Below are positions 55,807 through 64,000 of a stretch of 64,000 nt of DNA, piece by piece; within the stretch, counting starts at the first letter, position 1, and each line of letters opens with the position of its first letter. The notes beneath the pieces were generated by a model that was not told the origin of the DNA, ran no database searches, and was given only the letters and a program-made list of their open reading frames with translations. The DNA is taken from the NCBI RefSeq assembly GCF_014898055.3, contig NW_023604295.1, positions 96,983,591 to 97,047,590 of the forward strand, read 5' to 3'. The translations under genes and the position numbers were made by a program. This DNA comes from Talpa occidentalis. Lineage: Eukaryota > Chordata > Mammalia > Eulipotyphla > Talpidae.

Positions 55807-57885
55807 ATTTTACATTAAAAACCTGATTTCCAACTTCTGAACAGTTGGCTTTGTAGCACTGGACCTGATTCCTGTGTGGCCTGGAGCTGCGTGGTGGCTG
55901 AAGCTGCAATAGGGCCCACATTTACCCAGGCATCTTCACCCATTTGTGTTGCCTCTTAATGCCCTTAATTAGAGTTTGGAATTTCTAAAAGAATGACCTG
56001 CAGTGTCCATAAGCTAGACAGGGTTGTCCCCACTCCCACCTCCCCTCCCCCCAACCAGGGTACGGTAGTGTTTTTCTCTCCCCCTCTTGTCCGGAGCCCA
56101 CAGAACAATCTCACTGCATCTTGGGCTCATTGCAATTATTCAGAGATGCCTTGTTTTTCCTCCTATGAGCCAGGGACACCTGTCCTGTTGCTGGTCAAGT
56201 AAGACTGTCTCTTAAGCTATGTCTCCCAATAAGTGGAACATGCTGTAAAACATCAGCAGTTTTCCCTCCGAGCACCAGCAGTTCCGAAAGGAAAATCATT
56301 AGAATTCGCGACATTGAGTAAACCATATCCAAATAATATTAAAGTCAGGTGGGGCTGCAAATTAATAAACCGTTCCTGTCTGAGCTGGCAGCTGGGCAGT
56401 CTCCTCTGCTCTTGTCTGGGTTTGCACATGACTAACTGCAGGCTCCAGGGATTTGCATTAGCACATCATAAGTAAAAATCCTATTAAAATGACATTCTCT
56501 TCATCATTATGATCGCTTTAGTGAGTGGCGCTGGACTGTCAGAGCCATGGTCTGGAGCTGCCTGGTAAGGGATTTACCTAGCCACCTGGCCACCCTGGCA
56601 AAGGCCTTCTATCAAGTGCTACGTCCCAGCCTAGGGGTGGCTGGAGGAAGAGCCTGTTTCTAACACAGCTTCTGCCAGTGCCCTCCCTCAGCCCCTCTCC
56701 CCCCGCCCCATGACTTGACCTGAAGTTATATTTGTTTAAATGTGATTCATTTCACAAATGCCACAGTGACATTCTTCAGCATTTCTTCATCCCTAAAATT
56801 CTCAGCATTCTTTTGAACAACAAAATACTTCCATTATGACCCATTCTTTTGTGGATAAAGTACCAACTTAATACATGATATAAAAAGCGTCTTGGGATTT
56901 AATTCCCACTTGTTGCTCCCAACTTGGGTCCTAACACTTATCACTGTCTGTGTCTTCTGCTCCTCCCTATGTCTGGCCACCATGAAAGCTTACAGATGCT
57001 TGAAGAGGACCTCCTGCTCCCCTTTCTGTCCTTGTGTGGCTCCCTGGCTCCACATCACTGAGTTATTCACATCGTCTTTGGTGATGTCCCCTCCAGGGGT
57101 TCCAGGTTCTTAACCCCAGGCCCAGGTCAGGTGGCCCTGGAATATCTCCCACAGACTCCCCCACAGACAACCCTATCTGTTGCCCCCACACATGTTGCAG
57201 AATCTTGTAAGCTGTCTGCTGTGTGTTGTTCTCAGGGAAACTTCCAGAGGGCAGTTTCAGAATTTTAAGATGATTCACAAAATGGATCAAAAGATAATCA
57301 TTAGGTGGTTTTAAAAGATCTTCGGATTGTTCTCTCCTTCCCTCCCCCCCTCCCTCACTTCACCATTCACTTCTTTTGAGCTCAACAACCACTCATTGAC
57401 CTGCAAGCACCAATCATGCCCTGGGGACCATAATTTGCACTGAACACAAAGTAATATGGAAGGGTAAGGCACAGTGTTGCCTTCCAGGAAATTAGCTGAA
57501 GTGAGCAGAAAGGCATGCTAAAGAGGTAACTAGTGAGCTACAATATTAGGATAGAGTTCTCCATGGAGTCTGGAGAGCAGAGGAGGATCCTGCTACCCAG
57601 GGATGACTCAGATGGCTTCATGGAGGAGAGGCCTTTATTAGGTATACACATTGTGGGCATCAAGTGATTTACATCCGAAGTTTCTTCTGGTAATGTTCTG
57701 TCTATGCAGGGAACAGAATAAGGGGAGAGAAAGATAAGCCCTGGTCTATATATACCACTGAATTGTTAGCATAAGTATGATTAAGGTTTTTTATATCTAC
57801 CCACTTTCAGAGGGAGGGCAACCAGGACTTCTGATTACCAATAGGCAGCCTGTAAAATTTTCAGTGCTATTTTCTTTAGTAGAAG
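55807..57885. other. Unassigned; possible conserved element 56285-56530
   Basis: 56285-56530 has no repeat signature and contains phrases such as gaattcgcgacattgagtaa, gggatttgcattagcacatc and atgatcgctttagtgagtgg. It is a candidate for conserved intronic DNA. The rest is unassigned. Confidence 0.3.
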
Positions 57886-57894
57886 AACGCTATG

Positions 57895-58171
57895 GGGCGT
57901 CCCCTGGTGTTGCAGGCAGTTGAGCCCCGCACTGTGAAGCTGTCCGCAGCCTCTGTAGTGTCGGTTTGATCCCGGCCGGCCGGCCGGCTGGCAAGGGTCC
58001 CACATGGCGCAGCAGGCCTCTCCTGATTTGCCCGCTGCTCCCCTCAGCAGTGTATTTCGTCAGTCTGCTTGTTCTGTTCCCTGCTCTGTCTCTGATGAAT
58101 TCTCTCGCCCTCTCGCACATCTAGCCTGTACCTCGGTTCTTGTATAAATAAATCTTTAAAAAAAAACCCAA
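57895..58171 (+). mobile_element. SINE, intermediate A/B type
   Basis: A-like TGTATAAATAAATCTT tail but B-like GCACTGTGAAGCTGTCCGC and TAGCCTGTACCTCGG. Contains a (CCGG)n expansion at 57972-57989 after the B box. Duplication aacgctatg (57886-57894) versus aaagctatg (58172-58180). Confidence 0.9.
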
Positions 58172-58180
58172 AAAGCTATG

Positions 58181-58515
58181 AAATGGTGTGTGTCCTTTCT
58201 CCCTCTCCCAATTGACATGCTTGATGGAGGATAAGAATAGAAAAGTTGGAAAGGAGGCATCACAAGGCTAGAGCTGGAGATAGGAGTAAAAATAATTAAC
58301 ATACTCGTGAAACAAGTTAGAAAAGCAAAGAATCCAGAGGCACAGACTGGAGGTGGGGATATTGGGGCCATTGTAAAATAATCACCAGTACTTCCCAATT
58401 GAAGTAGTCCAAGCAAATAGAGAAAGAATCCCTAGGTGCCAACCATAGAAATAATTAATTAAACAGCAGTTAATAATCCCACAAAAGAATGAGTCCCTCC
58501 CCCCCCAAGAATAGA
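58181..58515. other. Unassigned intronic sequence
   Basis: No repeat or exon recognised. Confidence 0.35.
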
Positions 58516-58915
58516 AGACTATATCAGTGCAATTTCTGCACTGGCACAAGGCAGCAGTCCTTCTGCCTGCCTGTGCCTATGCAGGAGGTCCTCACAGCCA
58601 ACTCTCTGTCTCTCCGCAGGGCACAGCCTTCCTGCTTGCCAGTGACCTGTACTATGCTGGGGCTTCTCTTCACTGATCTCTCTCAGCAGAGTCAGCTCTC
58701 CTCCCAAGCCTGCCTGCCTGTGACCATGCAGGCCTCTCTAGTAGCAAACCTGCCCCTATAAACCTGCCTTTTCGGACATAACTAATGTCTCTGTGTCATG
58801 GAGAAACTCGCTTGGGAAACTCATTAGTGCTGCTGAAAGGAGAGCTCTGGTGAGAATTTCCCCAGTGTTAACCCAAGGACTCCACTCTCAGAATCCACCA
58901 TCTCCACCATCTCCA
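58516..58915 (+). mobile_element. LTR-E copy 2
   Basis: Collinear with the reverse complement of 36575-37011. Ends approximate: about tatcagtgcaatttctgcac to acccaaggactccactctca. No duplication found. Confidence 0.55.
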
Positions 58916-58944
58916 AAAATGAGTTCTTGTTGACACTCTTAATC

Positions 58945-59262
58945 ATCTATGTGACTGTATTTAAAGGGCCTTTATGAGAGCATGAAGGTTAAACGAGGTC
59001 AGAAGGGTGGGGCCCTAATCCTTGAGGACTTGGGCCTTATAAGAGCAAAAGGCACCACAACTTTCTTACAACCATGTGAGGACACATGAGAAGGTGGCTG
59101 TCAACAAGCTGGGAATGGGCCCTCACCAGGAAATGAAATTGGCAGGCACCTGATCTTGGACTGCCCAGCCCCTCAGTACCCCAGAACTCTGAGAAATAAA
59201 TGTCTCTGGTTTAAGTTGTCCAATTTATGGCATGTGGCTGCAGCCTGAGCTGACAAAGACAA
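58945..59262 (+). mobile_element. MaLR LTR (MST-like)
   Basis: tgtgactgtatttaaagggc, ggttaaacgaggtcagaagg, gtggggccctaatccttgag, catgtgaggacacatgagaa, gaactctgagaaataaatgt and the pattern gtttaagttgtccaatttat follow MaLR order. Confidence 0.8.
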
Positions 59263-59264
59263 GG

Positions 59265-60020
59265 AAGAAGACAGAGCTTGTGCAAAATGAAGATATGACA
59301 ATTTTAAGAGATTTCTTCGAGACTATAAACATTCTACATTTCAGTGATAATTCTGAGATCTAAATTATTTTTTTAATTTAAAAACAAAACATTTTAAAAT
59401 TTAAATTAGCAAAGTCACAAAAGTCACATACATATGGTATGAGATCAGAGTAGTTTGTAGGTGTTTAGTGCCTCTCAGCACCTCCTTAAATTCACCACTT
59501 TAGGGACCAATTTTGAAATAGCTAGATTCAAGATATCTTTATCTTTAGAACCAGAATTCCGTCCTATTTTTAATTTCAATCCCTGCGACTTTATTTGCCT
59601 ATATCAGTGTTTCTCAATCCCATCATAGAAAATGCTGCAGGGCACCTATAATTATCCTGGCCAGTATAGCAATGTTCTTATTAAAACCTCTCACAATATG
59701 GAGTTTATTTTAATTCACCTCAATTCATATTACATATCTAAAAACATCCCATATAAACCATATGGCACTTTAGAAGGTGAGCGGTTGCTGAGCGGTTGCT
59801 GGGAAATGAATCAATGCCAACATCTCATAATATCTTCAAGACCCAGAATTCCTAATTCGGAGGAGCATATACTGAGTGTGAAGCCACATTTGCACACGCC
59901 TGGGACCCAGCAGGGTGAGATTTATGGGACTAGACTAGGCAGATGTTTCAAACATCTTCCCTATCAATTTGACACCCTTGACTTGTAGTCTGAAGTTCCA
60001 CAATGAAGAAAGTCCCTGAG
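59265..60020. other. Unassigned intronic sequence
   Basis: A short direct duplication gagcggttgct occurs at 59779-59802. No exon or repeat family recognised. Confidence 0.35.
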
Positions 60021-60029
60021 GTAAAGACT

Positions 60030-60465
60030 CTTTTTTATTTAATTATTTTTTATTTTATGTTTTTTACATAATTTTTAATTTTTGTACAATGTATGCATTT
60101 TCATCTTGGTTATAGTTCCTGTAAAATTCCCACCACCCTTGTTTTGATCCTACTCCCTTCCCCCCCACCCCACCATGTAGTGTGTCTGTGGTTTATAGTT
60201 GCCTACTGATTTTGATTTTATTATAATTAGTCTTTTTCCCGATCCCTTATTTATGTTTTCTAAATTCCTGTTATGATGAGACCATCCGGTATTGTTCCTT
60301 TTCTTTCTGGCTTATTTCACTGAGCATGATCCCTTCCAGCTCCAGCCACGTTGCCACAAACAACCCAAATGCCCAAAAATAGATGCCTGGATTAAGAAGA
60401 TGTGGCATATATACACAATGGAATATTACTCAGCAACCAAAAAAGATAAACTCATGCCATTTGCA
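60030..60465 (-). mobile_element. L1 3' end with internal inversion (twin priming)
   Basis: 60030-60353 is antisense L1 from the poly(A) end (T-rich at left) through the 3' UTR to the ORF2 end. 60354-60465 is sense L1 from just upstream (caacccaaatgcccaaaaat to ccatttgcag). The breakpoint joins parts adjacent in L1. Flanks gtaaagact are at 60021-60029 and 60466-60474. Confidence 0.92.
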
Positions 60466-60474
60466 GTAAAGACT

Positions 60475-60932
60475 TTTTTAAAGAGCGTGTGCCCCGCCTC
60501 TGTGTAGATGAAGAGGACAGCCACCACTCACGTGAAGACTCATGTGAATGGGTTCCACCTGGAGAGCTTCTGGTAACCTCTGACATCAGCACCACTGGGA
60601 CCTGGGGGCTTCAGTGGTAAAGAGAGTAGGGTGGAGGCAGTATAAAGAGAAAGGAAGAAAGAATGAGGAATAGCCCTAGATGAGGGAAGGCAGGTGGCAC
60701 ACACACTGGGCTTGGGAGGCAGGGAAGAAGAAGACTGAAGTCCCCAGAACACTCGGGATGGGGTGGGGGCAGAAAGAAAGCAAAAAATGATGCTGAGGCC
60801 CCAGAGGGTAAAGCCATGGAGGGACTCAGCATCCTTTCACCAGCTGTATCAACCAGCACCCATTTCTGCAAGGCCCCTCCCTGCCTGTTGACACACTCCC
60901 TCTTGATTATCTTAAACCCTTTTTATAAAAAC
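60475..60932. other. Unassigned intronic sequence
   Basis: No repeat or exon recognised. Confidence 0.35.
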
Positions 60933-60942
60933 ATTACATCCT

Positions 60943-61211
60943 GGGCCTCCCTGGTGGTGCAAGGGGTTAAGCACTGCACTATGAAGCAATCCGCAGCCTC
61001 TGCAGCATAAGTTCGATCCCTGGTTGGCCAGGGAGAAACACACATGGTGCAGCAGACCTCTCCTGACTTGCCCGCTGCTCCCCTCAGCATTATATTTCAG
61101 TCAATCTGCCTATTCTGTTCCCTACTCTGTTTCTGGTGAATCCTCTCATGCCTTGCATCTCTGGCCTGTACCCCAGTTCTTGTATGCATAAATAAGTAAA
61201 TCTTAAAAAAA
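60943..61211 (+). mobile_element. SINE subfamily B
   Basis: Head gggcctccctggtggtgcaa, B box gttcgatccct, tail ttcttgtatgcataaataag, poly(A). Perfect 10-bp duplication attacatcct at 60933-60942 and 61212-61221. It lies about 0.7 kb from the calsyntenin exon. Confidence 0.94.
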
Positions 61212-61221
61212 ATTACATCCT

Positions 61222-61936
61222 CCTCTAGAGATTGAAAACCATCTAGGCTTGCTGCACAGCCACTTCCTCTGTGGCACCAACCATCCCGAGAAGGGACACC
61301 CTCCCCCATCCCCACGGCCTTGGGAAACCGCCACTTCAAATCTTTTGATTCTAAGGAGACACTTCATTTGCCATTGACAAGTGGGACACAGTGGCCCTTG
61401 TGATGACAAGTCATGCAGCTCTGAGGTGAGTCACAGTTTTTTTTCCCACTTCAGAAAAGAACATGATTGTTCGCGGTGCACTGTGTCACTGTCGACTTTA
61501 AAAGTCCTCAGGTCCCTGTTCAATCTGTGTCACCAAAAGCAAGGTTGCACCATCACTCAAAGGAGATAGAAGACATCAAAGAGTAGACATGAGCACTTAT
61601 GATATAAAGATGTGCTAACAAAGATCAGAAACTACGCCCGGGGGTCAGAGCTCCTACGCCTAGGAGCTCAGCGTGGAACACAAGGACAAAACATGCGTCA
61701 GCAGCTCCGCTGCCACACTTGGGTTCCAAGCGAGACGTTCTGCTCTCCCCCCTTCCGACTGCGCTTCCCGTTGGCATTGCTCATCTGGACTCTAAGTGGC
61801 TCCCTGAGCTGTTTTTTCCAAAAGTCACCAAGTGCCCCTAGCCTTGAGGTGCCCACCCACTGCCATCATTACTGGTGGACGACCAGCACCCCGCGAAAGA
61901 AGAGAGGGTCTTGCCAGAAGCCAAGCCAGCACCTAC
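61222..61936 (-). other. Intron immediately downstream of the exon
   Basis: The splice donor read on the minus strand is at 61931-61936. The segment 61600-61936 is more GC-rich than most of the window and contains no recognisable repeat. Forward-strand open frames across it and the exon are shadows with no family resemblance. Confidence 0.45.
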
Positions 61937-62058
61937 CTGGTCCAGCTTCCAGTGGAACTCGGCGGGGCGGAAGGTGTCAGCCTGGTCGAAGTCCTTCCGC
62001 AAAAGGAATACAAGGCGGCAGTTGTGCACATATAGAGCATAGTGATGCCGGTTCATTT
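61937..62058 (-). CDS. CLSTN2: Calsyntenin internal exon (LNS domain), probably CLSTN2
   Basis: This is the only protein-coding exon I can support. Read on the minus strand it follows a pyrimidine-containing tract ending in AG and is followed by a GTAGGT donor. It is 122 bp: two bases completing a split codon, then 40 codons from ATG to CAG (phase 1 in, phase 0 out). The peptide includes HHYALYVHNCRL and RPAEFHWKLDQ, which I recognise as the calsyntenin laminin-G-like domain. Calsyntenins are single-pass postsynaptic membrane proteins with two cadherin repeats and an LNS domain, acting in synapse organisation and vesicle transport. The choice of CLSTN2 over CLSTN1 or CLSTN3 rests on remembered family sequence and on the very long flanking intron expected of CLSTN2, so the paralogue is inferred. 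There is no stop or frameshift. The ATG is an internal methionine, not a start. Confidence 0.85.
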
Positions 62059-64000
62059 CTGAAATGCAGAAAGTGGATTTTGGGGGTGAGACAATCTGTG
62101 TCAATCTCTCATGAGAAGTCAGCCAACAACATCACTTAGCACACCTCAAAGGACAAAAGAATGGAGCATGCCAGTTTTCTCTTTCCAAATCGGTTTTGAT
62201 GAACGTTCTAAAACACACATGAGGGATCTCACTGAAATGGAAGAGGAACAATCATTGACACAACAAAACTTCTGCTTTAATTAGGCTTTGAATACTGACC
62301 TAATTTATATTCAGATACTGCATCAGAAGCAGGATAAAAATTATTTAGGTTAACCAAGTCTTTGTTTGGGGTACCATGCTTCTGGGAGGGTTGGGGGCTT
62401 TCCGACAATCACATCCACCACTCTGGGCTCATTTAACATAGCTCTTGCTCTAGAGATTTTGGGCTTTAATTTGATGTCATCAGACTTAACAGTAGTCATA
62501 GAGCAAGTCTCTTCTCTCTATCTAACTTGTGTGCAGTAAAGGGAGCTGCTTCTGCTTCACCTTTAGTTCTTGCAAGGAGGGTATAGATTGATTTTCCAGA
62601 ATTAGACATGGTTTTATGACTTTTCCCATACATTGACAATGGAGAGAATGTTTCTCTGATAAAAAACTTTTTTCCTGCATAGGAAATTTCATGTCATGGA
62701 CTTTAGTTATGATATTCCATAATCTCAAGGAAACACCCATTGCGAAGGAAGGATCTACCCTTTGACCAATACTCAGAGAACTAACATTTCTTTACTACAT
62801 TTACTACACATTTACTACCTATAGTATGCACAGAATCTGCCAGCAGACACATGACTGGGGCATTTGTGTCAGCTCCAAGCCTGTCTTTGTTGGCTCTCAC
62901 GTCCTCATTCCCAATATGAGCGATCCTGATCTTCCTTCCGGTCGCCTTGTATGTTTCCTCTCCCAGCGACTGCTCTCGTTTAGGGGCGCCCCCACCCCCC
63001 ATCATATCCACTCCTCTGGCCATAATCTTCTCTCCATGGAATGTAGCCCTTTTGGCTGCCCTCACAAATCTCTTACCTTCAGACCCTTGGGCAAGATTCA
63101 GGGCCCAGTTTGCACACACCCCAAATTTCCAGGGATGTGAGGGAAACTTTGCAGAGCTCTCCTGGGCTTTGCTCTGACATCAGCTTGGAGCTGGTCTAAC
63201 AGTTTGCAGCTCAGCTAACAAGCCGCTGGGAGTGAGAGTCCTACCTCCGGTATGACAGAAAACCTCATTCCCTCTGAATGGTTTTCTGGGCATCTCTGGA
63301 TGTATACGAGCACTTCTGCACTTTCCCCACAGAGAGGGGCTACCAGGCTTCTTCTGTCATGTGGAGATTGCTGGGCTAAAGAGGCTCCTGTCTTGGAAAG
63401 CCCCGTAGGGACCTGGCTAGCAATGTCTGTGGCAACTTATCATTTAATGCTCTCAGTTGACACTCAGATAACAAAAGGACTGAATGCCAGGAAGAGGGGA
63501 TCCTGGCAGGAGGGACAGGTGTATGTGTGTGTATGTGTATGTGTGTAGGGGCAAAGTATCTGAGTAAAGGCAGGAAAGAGCACCATCACTCATACCTGGA
63601 ATGGAGAGGTAAAGGCAAGCAAAGTGGGGTAGGAGGGGGCAGTGGCCTGTGCAGTCTCCTTTAGGTGTGTCTAGCTCATCCTGTTTCCTTTCTCCTGGAC
63701 ACACATTTGCTCTTTCACAGATTCCCCTTTGGTTTTGTGGAACCATGTGACCAAATTCTGGCCAATAGAATGTGAATAGAAACAAGGCATAAAACGTGTC
63801 TGTGTTCCACTCTATTCTGACTTGTTCTGTAGTTGAAATGGCAGCATCAAATGATGGAGGACCCTGGGTCCCAAAAGTCTGGCCAGAGCAGAGTGTCTCA
63901 CTTCCCAGTGCCACCTGGATGGATGGACAATAACAGGAGGTCAAACCACCATGAAAGGTCAGCCACTGAGACTTTGGTTGTTGGTGTTGGTGATAATGAT
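62059..64000 (-). other. Intron upstream of the calsyntenin exon
   Basis: If the exon is real, this is the 3' end of the preceding intron on the minus strand. No further exon was recognised. There is a short TG-rich run at 63521-63546. The stretch 63700-63985 looks like an old interspersed repeat (phrases such as ccaatagaatgtgaatag), but I could not place the family. The rest is unassigned. Confidence 0.5.

Noticed and set aside
61612..62139. 175-codon plus-strand frame over the calsyntenin exon
   Set aside because: It is the shadow of the minus-strand exon; the minus-strand reading has the splice sites and the known protein match.

Overview
The window is placental-mammal nuclear DNA, almost all of it non-coding. 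It carries eutherian-wide old repeats (MIR, L2, MER5-like hAT, MaLR LTRs, old L1), a young-looking L1, and at least 17 copies of a tRNA-derived SINE with an A/T-rich tail. No Alu, B1 or other 7SL-derived SINE was seen, which argues against primates and rodents. The SINE is not the camelid, equine, porcine, cetacean or afrotherian type as I know them, so I leave the order open and suspect a laurasiatherian lineage.

Only one protein-coding exon is supported: a 122-bp minus-strand exon at 61937-62058, with good splice sites. It encodes 40 residues of the laminin-G-like (LNS) domain of a calsyntenin, most likely CLSTN2. If the gene reads right to left, the remaining ~62 kb to the left is one long intron and the last ~1.9 kb to the right is the preceding intron. 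No second calsyntenin exon was recognised.

Layout: 1-2575 is the 3' part of an L1 (ORF2 remnant plus G-rich 3' UTR). 2.6-15 kb mixes SINEs, L1 tails, MIR/L2, MaLR LTRs and unassigned DNA. 15-20.3 kb holds four copies of one LTR family (called LTR-C here), one of them inside a MaLR LTR. 20.5-35 kb is mostly unassigned intron with SINEs, MIR and old antisense L1. 35-53 kb is an endogenous-retrovirus nest. It contains a complete non-autonomous provirus (41711-45905, LTR-A) with paired LTRs, a lysine-tRNA-like primer site, a polypurine tract and a 4-bp target duplication. It also contains solo LTR-A copies, two solo LTRs of a second family (LTR-B, ~6-bp duplications) that landed inside older retroviral DNA, a third family (LTR-D), and a decayed betaretrovirus-like integrase. 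53-64 kb returns to SINEs and intron, with a twin-primed inverted L1 at 60.0-60.47 kb and the calsyntenin exon.

The family labels LTR-A to LTR-E are local names for this window only. The window is best read as an intronic insertion record, with order of events recoverable from nesting and target-site duplications. I do not see a new multi-gene system.
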